64,000 bases of DNA, from positions 9,173,414 through 9,237,413 of the forward strand of contig NC_134034.1 of the NCBI RefSeq assembly GCF_964204645.1, given 5' to 3'. The stretch's first letter is position 1. Each line of letters starts with the position of its first letter. Shown piece after piece: positions 1-12,860 of this stretch. The notes under the pieces were generated by a model that was given only the letters and a program-made list of their open reading frames with translations, did not search any database and had not been told where the DNA came from. Position numbers and translations under genes: made by a program. The stretch is from Tubulanus polymorphus (Eukaryota; Nemertea; Palaeonemertea; Tubulaniformes; Tubulanidae).

Positions 1-171
1 CATCTGTGCTATTAGTGCTGTTGGATGGTAAGTTCATAATCCTAAATAGATAAAATGAGTTCAAATCAGCAATACCGGTATAGCAAATTGGTATTCGGTC
101 AAATAAAAAGATAACTTAAGTTCAGCTGAATAGCGAGAAAATTCAAAGAACTGCAGCTAAATTAAGCAAGC

Positions 172-3100
172 TTACTCGTCACTATTTGTTATTCCATTTA
201 TAACGTCGTCTGTACAATCATCAGACGATATTTCGATGACTTCCTTTAGATTTGTACTGAAAGTAGGAATTGATAACATATTAAAAAAATTATCATCGAC
301 TCATAAATCTTCATTAATGACAATAACAAACAAACCCCACCTAAATGTCTGTCATTTACTGATTTTCTTATTCTTCACATGTCACAGAATTTTGATATGA
401 TGTTCTAACATAGATATTCTAACATGTTCTAGATATTCTAACATGAAGTGCTTACCTGACATCAACATAACTTGTTAAGTCATCATCAGATGATGGAGGT
501 TCTGAACTAAAATGAAAGGAAAAAATTTATAACTTCATCAATAAGGTTAGCTATCATAATCAGGGTGTTGTACCTTTCGACGCCTATTTCCTCCATGTAT
601 TGCTCCAAATGTTTATCGACCTGATGATCTCCCATTGCGGACTGACTGGCGCATTTAAAACCACAAGATATACATTTATAACTCCGCTGCCTGAAAAAGA
701 AGTGAATGCATAAGAAAACTGCTACCATTTAAGGGACATTTTATAAGATGGACATTCCCAAAATTGATTAATCATTTTAAATGTAAAACCATTTTTTGAA
801 TCACATACCTACATACTTTAGATACTTTAGATTTGTTTTTCCTATTATTTCTTGCAGATTCTCCAAGTGAACTATACTAAAAATGTTGGATAACAATTAT
901 GATATAAAAAACAAAAAAACTCAAAGAAGTATTAGATGTTTTTAGTTATTCTGAATGCTAGGAAAGACATAAATTCAATCACCAAAATCGTTTTTGCAAT
1001 CTGACCAACCAAACGTATATCTTAGTTATAATGTGGCCTAACTGATATTTTCACTAATAAAATAATTATTTACAACTCTTTTCCTGGCACTTTCCAGATG
1101 GCTCGTGACTATGCCAGGAATAAACTGGCCCTTGAATATAGTATCGCCACATTGTTCGGATGTTGTAGGAAAGTCACTCTGAAAATAAATAAATAAATAG
1201 TACTGAATTTTACAGAAACAAATGAGTAAAAAATAAACAACATTTAATAACTTCCAATTAAAATAAGTAGTTTTATTGGATAGTTGAGATTCTTTCGTAA
1301 ATGTCGCACATGTAAGGAGTAAAAATCTGTCAGCAAAATCTATGTTGTGAATAAAACGTTTGAGTTTGTTTTGGCTAAGGATGTTTTTTTTTTCTTTGGT
1401 AACAGTTGCTCTGTCTACCACTAACAACATCATAAAATCTGTATAAACACTTGTATCTCACCTCAATCTTTTCGTAAACCATGAGAGTTTCCATCGCAAA
1501 GTCTAATGGGTCAAAATATATCTTTTCAACCTGAAAATGATAAGTAATCTATTAAATGGTTAGAATGATCAATTCTCATAACCAGATGCACTGGATACTA
1601 ACATTCCTATCATCAAACATATACCAATCATTAGAAATATTCGAAACATTTCTGTAGTGGCCAGATGTGGCAGAGTCTCCACTGTGTAATATGACACTCC
1701 TGAGGGAATATCGGATCTAAAAAATCAAGGCAAAATATTCAAATATAACAATCTTGGCCCACTAATAATTATCAAAATTGAAAGCGAGATAATGATTCGC
1801 TAATAATTGAAATATAAAATTATCAAAATCGGAAATGACATCATACCAGCTGGTTTCCTGCCTGATCAGTTAAACCTTTAGGCACATTGACTGGATGATT
1901 CAGTCTTCGAACAGATGAGGATGTCAGATCAAAGGAAGACCTTAAGTATAAAGAAGCATAATTTTTTCCATAATATAAAACTTTTCAATAACATTTTCGA
2001 TACAAATTTATAACTTGCATTTACCCAGCAATGCATAAGTGCAATGAGTTACAGGTTAATCATATCCTGAACACAGAAAGCAGCAGCTTTGATGATTAAA
2101 ATGGATAGAGATTAGTGCAGAATTATATGATAACTTTGAAATTACCCACAAATTTTAAGTGAACAAGTGTGCTTTACTCCATATGTTAATCACATGTTTT
2201 TGTAACCAACCTATACAAAGTTTAGCAAAGGTAGCAAGTTTTCAAAATTGTATATGCTGATTTCATATCATACAGCTTCAAAGTTGATGGTATTTCATGG
2301 ACATTTGATCAAAAATTATGATCGTTTATTGATGTACCAAGATATCTAAAAAAAATATATCCAGTATCTCTATTGTCTTATCAGTCAAATTTCATAACCT
2401 CTTGAAAACTTGTAACCTTGTAAATATCAAGTGCATAACACTAAAGAAATTAGAATGTATATGTAGTGTATATCATACAACACATTATCTCATCATACGA
2501 CACATTTACAGTATATTTAGGGAACCTTTCGATATTTGGTTCAGGGCTTAGGTAACTAAGGAATAAATGATATCACATGAGGTTTATCATATAACGCTTT
2601 TGCAAATCTAATACAAACTGTGTCCTCAAAAGTTTTCTCTGAAAATCAAAAGATATAATAATGAAGTGCAGATAATAACTGTATGACAAGTTCTTGTTTA
2701 ACATGCACTTTAATAAGATGAGATATTTCGAGTTAACAAAAATTGATGCTGGTTGCATCAGCACTTGCAAAACTACAAACATACCGTTTCAAATGCAATA
2801 TAAAGTATTTTCCCGAAGATGGAAAACACAACTTTTTTTCCTGGAGAGCCTGAGTAGATCCACATCTGTAATGAAAACGTATAAAAGTTATCACTATGCA
2901 TAACGGGATCATTCATTTATTACTAAACCCCCCTCCCCATGTACGCAATATCGGCCATTTTTTCATATACATCAAGCATTACAGTAAGCAATTGCACTTA
3001 CACCTCACTCTCCCCTAATGTGTACGTAATAAATGAATGACCCCTAAGTATACTTTACTTGTCTTCATGAGTAAGCACTGCAGAATGGCTGGATAAAGTT

Positions 3101-4531
3101 TTCAAATCATCCATATGAAAAAGATGCACTTGCTTCTTAAACGGTTTATTGGTTTATTCAAATAATGACATACCCGCAATGAAAATTTATTTTTTCTTGC
3201 ATTACTTCCATTTTGAGGGATTCCAGTATGTCTACCACTGGTTCAAATTTACGATCCTAGAATAAGTAACAAAAAACCCTTTAACACAGCCAATGAATGC
3301 AATATTCTATTTACTTTCTCACATCAGAATATAAATATAAAATTCATAATCACTATTCACTATTTTTAATCCTGTGATTTTATGTGAATGTTGCTTTAAA
3401 AATGACTTACCAAGCACGACAAAGACACAATAGGAATGGAAGTACCCCTTGTTCTTTTTTCGCTGCATTTAACACACGAAGCTGAAAATTGAAATGATGA
3501 TGAAAATTAAGTGTATGAAACGGAGTGGGATTTACAATAGAGTCTAAGCTAAGTAATTTGAAAGCGTTTCAATGATTTTTGATTCATCATTTATTTAATT
3601 TAGGTCTATTCCATATATCAAACGTGTATGCAAAAATAGAATCAGCCAAAATCAATTTAAAATCCATGAAAACAACTTCAACATACTTGATTCATTCCAC
3701 GTACTTTGAAACATGTCCAACAGAGACCTGAAAGTATAATTAGTCATACCATATGTATGATAAATAATGATGTAAGGCTAAAAAAATTATACCTTGTTTC
3801 TCATTTCTGCTGAGCTTCTGGCCGCCTATCTACCCTGTACATTACTTTTTTACAATCGTGATCAGGCTAACCATAATAACAGATCCGGCAGCTATAGAAA
3901 TGAACTGTACAATTTTTTTTTTACAAAAGTGACCCGTTTAAGTTTAATAATGTGTCCTAGTTCGACAGCTCATCTTTTAAGCTTAAAAGAAAAATAAACT
4001 AGGTCGCTTAGCTTCAACTATTTTAAAGAATTTGTGTTACTTACGGATCTTCTCCAGAAACTTTTGTCAAGAGTCCTCGAAGGAACTCTTCAGCATCTTG
4101 CTGATCAGTCATTCTTGCACCAGGTATAATATCTGGAATCAATATTAATAACACTATTTCAAAATGACCTAGTTCATTTTGCTCCTTTTACATTCAATTT
4201 TACAATACTCGGCAGTCGAAATTTGTGTAAAAGAGTTATTACCACTAATCAAGTGGTACAGCTTTTCATTGTACCCGTTAAAACAATGCCACAGAATACA
4301 CCGAATACATTCGTCATCCATACCTGTAACCAAACAACACAACAAAAAAAAACTATTAACTAAATTCAATAAGAAAACAACTTTTTTCCTCCAGCTGAAA
4401 TACTTACATTCCACTGTTGTGGCATGTTGTTCGATTTTTGATAAAAAATCTGGCACCGATTTCAGCACTTGAACGACGACATTCAAATAACAGCAACTGT
4501 TGTTAAAGTTAGGCAGACCGGAAGGCACCAT
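172..4531 (-). CDS. Ubiquitin-specific protease (USP), multi-exon host gene
   Basis: A chain of short exons with GT-AG borders encodes a ubiquitin-specific cysteine protease, which removes ubiquitin from proteins. The first coding exon (4408-4531, ATG at 4531) holds the Cys box GLPNFNNSCCYLN, with one residue more than usual before the CY pair. Later exons carry QQDAEEFL (about 4045-4137), a CxxC zinc pair (about 3418-3484), FILHLKR (about 2789-2866) and the His box HSGDSATSGHY followed by WYMFDD (about 1601-1716). Exons at about 1464-1530 and 1066-1180 follow. Then come a C2H2-like finger (576-690), an acidic exon (455-508) and a last exon (about 172-266, TAA at 172-174) with VIEISSDD, the form of a SUMO-interacting motif. 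No exon contains a stop, so the gene is probably intact. Exon edges are by eye and small exons may be missed. The subfamily was not recognised. Confidence 0.72.
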
Positions 4532-4727
4532 AGTTAAACCTACAAAATAACGAAAGATGTATTGCTCAAATATAAGCGGTAGGCCTATCCAAATAGCGGC
4601 ATTTTTTTATCAATTATTATGAGATAGGCCTTTTAAAGGCTAGCTAGGTCTACTGTATGTTTAAAATTAAAGGCCTAATCAGATCAGCATTTAAATTAAT
4701 ATTATTACGAGATACGATAGGCCGACG

Positions 4728-4792
4728 ACGATAGACTAACTAATAGTAGGGCCAATACATAGTATTAGCCTTATTATTAGTTAGTCTATCGT
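4728..4792. repeat. Inverted repeat (hairpin) upstream of the USP gene
   Basis: Two perfect 18-base arms, starting ACGATAGACT and ending AGTCTATCGT, face each other across a loop of about 29 bases. It lies about 200 bases upstream of the USP start codon. It could be a small MITE or a 5' UTR hairpin; nothing else identifies it. Confidence 0.6.
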
Positions 4793-5830
4793 AATAGTAA
4801 CTATTAGTACACCGGTGGTACTTGTCTGTCTGTCAAGAAGAAGTGAGCCGCTCCCTCTCCTCGCTCACTCTACTCTTAAAAAACCCACTCATAACTTTCT
4901 CTCAGCAGTCGCGGCCGCTTCGTCAGTGAATAGGCCAACATATATATATTTGATCTGTTGCATAGTATTGACATTAACGGCCTACTTACCGGAAAATGAA
5001 GATTGAGATCGATGAAGATTGAAAACGTGAAAGCAGGCTGTAACGCAGGCTAGCATTAAAACAAATAAGTTTGTTAGCCGCTGTAACAATTTGACATAAA
5101 TAAATTGTATGTCGCGGCAGTACTACTTACAACAGCACGGAAACGACTCCTTAGACCCGATGCGCTATATACTCCGCAATCTCGAGTATCCGGTATTTAG
5201 GTGTCCGGTATCCGGTATCCGTGATATTCGAACAGCCTCATATCATAAGCAGTCTTTGAAAAGTTATAAAAATGATGTCATTCTATTCTTGCGGATTTGT
5301 GTTTTTCATGTTTTTATTCCACGTGATGCGTGTGAAACCATCTGGCCTCAGTCTTATGAATTGAAAAAAACGTTCTAAAGGGCCTCGGAATAGTTCTAAA
5401 GAATAAACAATAGTTCTGAAAGTTTGGAACTATCTTCGTGAGAAATACAAGAAATCAACGGTTGAAAAAGAAGATATTGAAACGGAAATAGATGAAAGAC
5501 ACTGTACGATTTTTACATTTCTTCTACTTATTTCCTCTACAGCTGTGTTGTATGTTCTAAATTTATCAGATTCCTGGAAATTCGTCCATCAAAACACCCC
5601 GACAACTTCAAAACAAACCTATGAAAACTATTCATTAATTATGCACTCTTGGATATCTCAAGAGTTGAAAATAATTCTAAGATATATCAGAAATGCAACA
5701 AGGTAGCAAAGCAAATTCATTCGTAACTTTTGCTCTTGTTACCACTCTTTGCCGTGACTATAGCAACAGCCAGCTGATTTTGCTGACTCACTAAATCTTT
5801 GCACGAGGTCCAGCCACTTCAGCTGTTGTC
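4793..5830. other. Intergenic sequence, no gene recognised
   Basis: A GC-richer patch near 4800-4930 (with a GCGGCCGC site) may be the promoter side of the USP gene. The short open frames here show no family motif and no codon pattern, and were not called. Confidence 0.5.
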
Positions 5831-5837
5831 CATTGTC

Positions 5838-6168
5838 CCAGTGACACTACCTATCTTCTGGGTCGACACGAGCTTGTTAAGTATTGGGTGAAAAATGACT
5901 GGAAAGCGCGTGTAAACGCAGGAGAGGTCACTATACCGATCGGGTGGGAGTGGTGGGAGAGGATAAAATTAATGCTATATAGCTCCCGCTCCAGCAGATA
6001 GGCATTCTGCAACCAAAATCTATCCTCCATTTGATGTCAGTCTTCAAGCAAATGTGCACATTGATTGTTGACCACTAGTGTCGCTAGTGTCACTGGGACA
6101 ACGGGCAGTTTCTCGGTAACCTCTTCTGGGTCGACACGAGCATGTTAAGTATTGGGTGAAAAATGACT
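5838..6168. repeat. Terminal or internal repeats of a DIRS-like element
   Basis: A block of about 48 bases starting CTTCTGGGTCGACACGAGC occurs twice in direct orientation (about 5855-5902 and 6119-6168). Between and beside them, TTGTCCCAGTGACACTA (from 5838) recurs as its reverse complement at about 6083. Split direct and inverted repeats at one end are typical of tyrosine-recombinase retrotransposons, and the block lies just downstream of the recombinase gene. The exact element boundary was not determined. Confidence 0.5.
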
Positions 6169-6389
6169 TTCCGCTTTCCCGATACATTATATCCGTCCCT
6201 ATCTCGGGTAGTTCTACTTCCTTGAAGGCTCTCTCCCCAATACTCATAATAAAAAGAATGGAGAGAGTACTCTGGGAAGCTAAACTTTATTTATACGTAT
6301 AACATTTCCCACTTGCTGGTTTAATTGTTTGTCTTACTTGGAAATAATAAACTACAGCATTTTGTACAAATTGTGAATATGTAATTAGC

Positions 6390-7620
6390 TATAATAGATA
6401 TGCTCGTATAACATTCAGGGGAAGGCTTTTTTAAACCTGGTGTGTCGCTGAGATTGGGGAATGTTTCCATTACCTTCGTCGTGTCACAGATGGCCTGCGC
6501 CAAATTTCCTGCAACTACCCCTGCGTCTTTCATGAGGGTCCCTCTAGTGTACGTTTCGAAACTGCTGACCAACCTATGTGAGTCATGATGTCATCTTTCC
6601 CCGTAGAACAGTTACCCAACATGAGTGTGAGGGCGCATGCTGACCTGAAGCTATGCGGTGTCTCACCTTCGTCTATCCCTAAAGTCCTTAAATAAAATCT
6701 TAATCTTTCGTAAACTGCGCTGTAGGTCAGTGGGCGTTTCAATACGACCCCGGCTTCCGTGACTGGTCCGAAGAGATAACCTACGGATAAGTCAATCCCG
6801 TCTTTTCCCATCCAGTCAAAGTACTGCTGTAGCGCCAGGACTGGGCAAAGTACTTTATCCGGGCACCTTTTGATACTAAATGTATTTGTGGCGTCCCCTC
6901 TTAATGTTTTGCCGAAAGATCGGTCGATAACTAGGCCTGAACCATCGTTTAGTTTCTTGACCTCCTGTGATTTTAACCATGTCAGGTCCCCAGCCCTGTC
7001 CCCTCCAAAACATTGTAATTTAAAGAACGCGTCATCTCTGAAAGCCGTGGATTGTTCCCGAAGACTAGTATCTTCCCTCGATTTCTGGCCCTTCAAATAG
7101 TTCGCAATTCGGCGAAACTTTTCGCTGAAGAGAGGTTTTGCATTCTTTTTCATGACGTGTGACTTTGCCTGCTCTTCTCGGATGTATTTTAGGTATTGTG
7201 TTACTTCTGGGGACTAAGCTGGGTTCCCCGATTGGCAGGACTCGTCCCAGCGCAAACCCCTCCCGGCAAGATCAAATATCACGGTCAGGCTTCTAACGAT
7301 ATTTTCCACTGAACTGGTTGCCATACGAGTGTCGCAGGGGCAGATGCCAGCGTCCCGAGTCACCAGGTATTCGCAATTTGTTTTGTGGATTTTTGTCTTG
7401 CCATCTCGGTCTTTCCACACCAGGAACCTTCTAACCTCTAGAGGAGTAGCTGTTTCGATGCATCTTTTTTGGGGGAGTCCTGCTAAGAATTTGGAAAACC
7501 CGATCGAAGGGAGTTCCTGGCTTTATACACTTTACTTTCCTTTGAGGATCTCTCAATTTCAGCAAGCCTGGCGTCGATGAGGGATACTGGCACCCACGGA
7601 AACAGTTCCTACAATATACG
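6390..7620 (-). pseudogene. Tyrosine recombinase of a DIRS-like retrotransposon
   Basis: This would encode the recombinase that inserts the circular cDNA of a DIRS-like retrotransposon. The recombinase domain shows GGDRAGDL with the first catalytic Arg (about 7000-7020), HSFRSA with the His-x-x-Arg pair, THIGW, and TYTR with the Tyr nucleophile (about 6545). The gene is broken: the Tyr lies in a different frame from THIGW (shift near 6560), an in-frame TAG sits at 7214-7216, and the N-terminal part beyond about 7430 is in a third frame. It lies 3' of the reverse transcriptase, the expected gag-RT-RNase H-recombinase order. Family membership is clear from the motifs; DIRS versus Ngaro is not resolved. 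Confidence 0.8.
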
Positions 7621-7734
7621 AAATGGAGACTAGTTCGTATTGGATAGTGTATTATTTTAATTATGGTATATTCTTCATATATCATAATAAATGTCCCTTA
7701 TTTCATACAGAGTTTTACAAAGTTGTAGTTTCAT

Positions 7735-9901
7735 TTATATATCACAAGTTATTCTGAATGCGACAAGATCCCATGGTAATCCTTTTAGATCCCTAACGAA
7801 TCCTTTGGTGGTTGGGTACCACAAGACACCCTTTTCTGATTTACTTGCTACTATATATCTATCTATTTCATGTCGTGATAGTAGAGGCCACCATGTTGGT
7901 CTAATGTCAAATTTCGGAAGTAACATGGTACATACTTTAACCCTTTGGGTGTATAGGTATCTCAATAAAGATGGTGTAAGGCAGAAGGGCGGGAAAACGT
8001 ATGGCTTTTTTTCTGTGTATATGTCCTGGGCAAATACATTTACGCCCGCTGATTCTAGGGAGGGGTAACGAGTGAAATGTCTCAAGATCTTCCCATCCCT
8101 TGATCGCATGGCGTTTGCGTCTGATGCCGTCAGGTCAATTGTGTGCGGGCCGAATATCTTCTCTAATACTCCCCATTTCCTAAGGTCTATGAACGCGTCC
8201 TGTGGGGAGGTTATACGCGAGAAATAATCCGCAGGATTTTCAAGAGAAGGTATGTATATTAAAGTCAGTTCTACGTTGTTGTCCATTGTAAATACGAAGA
8301 TATCTTTCATTATATCATTCAGGGGTTTACTCTTGCCCCCCTGTTTGCACCAGGAAGCAACGACGGCTTGATTATCTATAAACGCATCTACGCGGCAGTT
8401 TGATATATCGTTCTTCATCATTTTGAGACCAATAAGTAGAGCTTCCGCTTCCTTCAGGTGGATTGGTCGGTTGTCTCCGGCTTGCCAGTAACCTGCGGCG
8501 GGTTTCGTTGTAACCTGGTCATCTAAGGGTACTAAACCATACCCTGAAAGTGATGCGTCCGTCGCTAAACGGACTGGGACATGTTGTTTCGAGCGCCACC
8601 TTACGAAACCGGTCCAATTGTCTAAGAATTGCCAGTGTTGGATTTCTTTTTTCAAGTCATCAGAGATAACAATTGGTTTGCTGTTTTTTGAGGCTTGAGA
8701 AATTGCCCTGTTAACCTCCCGTGTGTACAGTGAGGCACTTGGTACCGCCAAAACGAGGGATATGCATTTTCCCGCGAATCTTTGCAGTGTTCTTAGGTTG
8801 ACGAAATTTCCTGCTAAGATGGTGTCTCGAAGCTGGCATAGATTATCCTTTTTTATTTGTGGAAGAAGGAAGGCTTGTTTTATCGCATCTATGACTAGAC
8901 CCAAATATGCGGCTGACCTAGATGCTGGTATATGGCATTTTGGAATATTGAGGGTGTAGCCTAGGCGGGTCAGTACTGAAAGAAACACGAAGAGTGCCTT
9001 CCTTGGAGTAAGTTTATCCGTTTTTCTAACGATGCCGATTCTATCGTCAATATAAAGCATGTTAGATAGTGCCTTGTTCCTCAAATAAACGGTTACTGAC
9101 AGACCAATAGTTTGATAAATGTATGCGGATGCCTTCGAACCAAATGGTAAAGTGTTATATGTGTATACCCATCCACCGAATATAATCCCAAAATATTTGT
9201 GACAGTTTGGTTTAATAGACACATGGTCATATCCGGATTTTTCATCTAAGGTGAATATATAGCTGTCCTCGAATACTAGTCTTGGAATATCCTTGAGGGT
9301 TTCCAAGCTAAATGGTAGGTCTTTAATCCATAAGTTTAAGTACCTTTGGTCGTGACATAGTCTGGGTTTTGACGGCTCTAATGTCAGTGGCATTACTAAA
9401 TATGGCATCTGACAGTTACCCACTTCCCCACATATGGATAAGGATCCGTTTTTATTCTGTCTTCTAGGGTTTTTACAATGAATTGGGGAAATTTCTTGCA
9501 TATTTTATTATTGTATATGACGCAAGGTTCCGGTTTTCTCGAGTCGTAAGGTTTCCCTTTGAAGTTACCCTTGAAGTGCGCAAAGAACTCTTCTACATCT
9601 ACGCCATCTCTTACCCATGATAGGATGGTATCCTTTTAGGGGTGTTCGGCTAAGATAATTTCCCATTGTGCGACTTTAGTAGATAGCATATTTGGCTTAA
9701 AGAAAAACGGGTCCTATATAGGTAGCGTTTCGACGTCTGTCTCTAAATCTGGGTCATCTAAGACTTCTTCAGCTGAATGGCGAGTCTGAGAAGGGGACCC
9801 GCTCAGCGAGGTCCAACGTGGTCGGTTCTTATCTACAATGATGTCGTTAGGGTTAAAATTTATGTTCGCCTCCCATTCTGGAGTCATGTAACCACTTTCC
9901 T
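7735..9901 (-). pseudogene. Reverse transcriptase-RNase H of the DIRS-like element
   Basis: A 588-codon open frame (7735-9501) covers most of the protein. It shows KPRLCHDQRYLN, FTLDEKSGYDHV (palm, first Asp), LPFGSKASAYIYQ, YIDDR in place of YxDD, then LATDASLSGYG of the RNase H fold. The N-terminal part continues upstream to about 9901 in another frame (FFAHFKGNFKGKPYDS), with one shift near 9445. It would copy element RNA into cDNA. The final 130 codons have the DNA-binding region usual for these elements. The length of the open frame suggests a fairly recent loss of function. Confidence 0.85.
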
Positions 9902-10227
9902 AGAAATAAAGGGGGTTTATTAATGAATATAACCATGTGCGACCTCGCCAAGCAGGTCCCGATCCAAGCTGGCGTGAATACAATCCACTAGAGAATCAGT
10001 GTCTCTTGAGCTTACACCGGAAACTGCATACCCTTATGAAAATAGGTGGGGTCCACAAACAGTTATGAAAAAGTTATGTTTTGCTTTATACACTGTGAAA
10101 ATAAATGGAGAAAAATAATTGGTTTTCTACACCTCTATAAAGGGGGTCTGTATAGGTTCCATAGAGGTGAATTATTATAACGACCGGGCCGTTTTTCTTC
10201 TTCCGAGGTGGAATTTTTCTTGGGGAC

Positions 10228-10694
10228 TTATAAACATTTGGCCATAATTTTCATCACCTTCCCTGTTTCAGATCCCCCAAGGCTTGCTAAACAAAAATTC
10301 CCTATATCGATTTTATCTTTGTTCTTTTCCGCCTGGCAGAATACCGCTGCATATAAACCGGCATCTTTATGATTATCTTCCCGGGCAGTGCTTGATAGAT
10401 CCTCTAATGCTGCGATCAGTAAACTATCTGCAGCGCTTCCCTGATAAGATAGGGATTGTACCCTTTTAAGAGCTGCCTTTACCCTGTGTCGCATTGTTTC
10501 GCTCCAGTTCTTCTAACTTTTCTTTAACTACCTTTAATTCCGATTCGTCATCAGGCTTTGACTCCGTCGGGGTTCGTTTTCTTTTCCCGGGAGTTGCGGG
10601 TTGTTGGTTCTGGCTCTCCGCAGCTGAGGTACTTGGTTGTGATTGGTCGTTAATTGTACCAGCGCTGGTTTCTGCACTACTATTGGTGGTCTAA
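10228..10694 (-). pseudogene. Gag-like ORF of the DIRS-like element, broken
   Basis: Two frames joined by a shift near 10490 give a Ser/Thr/Pro-rich start, a basic patch (GKRKRTP), a charged helix likely to form a coiled coil (about 10500-10560), and an Ala/Leu-rich domain (88 codons, 10228-10494). It lies directly upstream of the reverse transcriptase on the same strand, where gag-like proteins sit in these elements. The assignment rests on position and composition, not on a sequence motif. Confidence 0.45.
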
Positions 10695-11028
10695 AATACA
10701 AATATAGTGTCAGATTTAGTTTGATTTCAGTATAATTTACTGAAGTATCCTAGAGTAAAGTACATGGAATTGAGTATAGATTAATTAATTTACTAACTTA
10801 GTATCTCCAATTCGTAGTTAAGTTCACATACAGAAGAATAATGTGACATACTTCACCGATGCATACGTACGGGACGGGATATCCCGGATAACGCGGGTGT
10901 GGTTTCCCAGTTTTCTATGATATTTACATTTTACATCCACAATCTATATTTATCAGATTATGCACTATAACTTTTGTTGTGATCATCATTATTGATCCAC
11001 ACCCGGGACAAAATGTTCGCTCTTTAAT

Positions 11029-11391
11029 TTAAAAATCTATGTTACTGACGTTATGCCATACCTTTTTTCCCCTTAATTGTTTGCCTTCTGGGGCTCCAAA
11101 ATCATTAGCGTATACGATGCAGTGGTGGTTCGCCTTCCTGGCCTTTTCTTCAGTAATTGGACGCCCTGCAAGGTCCATGATCTCGGAAAGGGATTCATCA
11201 GTAACTTTCTTGAATATAACCGTCGCTTCCTGTAAGCTCAACTGTTCTGTACTATCTTTTGAGTGTCTCGCCATAGGTGATGTCGTTGGTGCGTCATTCC
11301 GAAGGGCTCTCACAACCGGCAGTATGCTACGTCCTATCAAGGTGTGTCCTTTTTCAAGGTTGCCATCTGGAAAGTATAAGACTGAAGGCAT
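11029..11391 (-). CDS. Unrecognised ORF, 120 codons, DIRS-like element region
   Basis: An open frame on the strand of the retrotransposon genes, 5' of the gag-like ORF. The protein is mixed helical and charged, with no zinc knuckle, membrane segment or known motif. It could be the first exon of a gag protein or the remnant of an upstream insertion. Function is not known. Confidence 0.35.
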   Translation of the reverse strand: MPSVLYFPDGNLEKGHTLIGRSILPVVRALRNDAPTTSPMARHSKDSTEQLSLQEATVIFKKVTDESLSEIMDLAGRPITEEKARKANHHCIVYANDFGAPEGKQLRGKKVWHNVSNIDF

Positions 11392-12009
11392 GACAAATCG
11401 TTACTACAGTTATAGATATTGAATTTATCCTCAAAAGTAATTATTCAGAATAAATCGTCTAAAATTGTCAAGTGACTGTCCAAAAGTAATTAACTATGAC
11501 TACAATGAATTTTGGTCGGATATTCTGCATTAATTATCATATTCATGGTTAACCTTTACTACAAAGTGTGAGCAAATTATAAGTATGCTATGTACAAAAA
11601 AATCTTACTTCAATCTTGTTCCCTGAAGACCCGAGTTACAATACTGTCGTCGACGTATGTACCTGCAGTGAATGTGATCTGGAAACCATGAAGTTTTATA
11701 TACCCCATGCTACAACTATGAACTGGAAAGATTGGTCTTTTCTATTTCGGAATGCCTCTTTTGAATATCTATTTGTATTTCTATTACCACGGAAACATAT
11801 ATGTCCTGTGTGCACCCGGCCTTGAAGGCTTAAAAGTGTCAATGTATTAAAGGATAGTGAAATAGCTGTTTCCAAGCGTCCTTACATATATTATTTCTAC
11901 ATGACTCCAATCCAATAGAAAATTGTGTGGTTGGGCACATTTCAAAACAGAATTCCAGGCCCCGATTCTTGGGTTAAAATTTGTAAATTACACGAGACTT
12001 ACCTGTAAG

Positions 12010-12860
12010 TTGAAGTGGAATTCAGATTCTGTTTTCTCCCTTTCAAGGGTTCTATAATGTAGTTTCCCATATTCTACCCCAGGGAGTGCCGACACAAGAG
12101 AACCAATTACCTCCGCCACTGATCTAATAGTTTGCTCTGTTTTTTGGATAGCTAATGCACACATTTGCCTGATTTTTTCCCCTTCTGTGTGAGCTTTACT
12201 GACATAGAGATAGAATCGAGAGCAAAACCCAGTGTCTCAATTGAGGTATTAGGTTCCAAGCAAGATTTGACTGGGTGGACAACAAATCCAAATTTATTCA
12301 GTAAGTCTACCGTTTCTGGAGTTTCTTGTGCCCTTGGGCTCTAGGGATCGAGTAGTGTGCATCTTTAATATCCAGCGATGCCATGTAGCACCCTGGCCGC
12401 ATCATTTGAATGATGGTTTCAAGCCCCTCCATTTTGAAATGATGGTATTCAATATAGTCGTTAAGTTTAGAGAGGTTAAGAATCATACGGAATTGCCCAT
12501 CTGGCTTCGGTCGTACAAATATGTTTGACAAGAACTCGCCTTGCTCATGGCAGCAAATCTCTAAGACACCTTTAGTCTGCAGTTTAGCAACTTCCGAATC
12601 TATGACGGTTTCTTCTTTATTATTAAATTTAATCCCCTTAGGGGCTCTACACATGGGTAGGCCTGTTAATTCAAGTTTATAGCCGTTTTTGATGATTTCT
12701 AGAATAAAGGGGTCCGAAGTGATATTCCGCCAATTTTCTAGGCACTTTGTAACGCCACCTGCTTTAAATGCCTGAACGTTCTTTACTGCCATTTGCAAGG
12801 TGTTCTTGACGAACGAGTCACAAGAGTCTGATATTTCACTTACCAAGGGTTTTATACCTA
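12010..12860 (-). pseudogene. Reverse transcriptase remnant of a second DIRS-like element
   Basis: The frame at 12307-12846 has FVRPKPDGQFRMILNL and the palm motif ASLDIKDAHYSIP of a DIRS-1-type reverse transcriptase. After about 12300 the sequence jumps to a later part of the same protein (ETLGFALDSISM, followed by ALPGVEYGKLHYR), so the YxDD region is deleted. It overlaps the gag frame upstream. The motifs differ clearly from the RT at 7.7-9.9 kb, so this is a separate family member, truncated near 12000. Confidence 0.75.
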
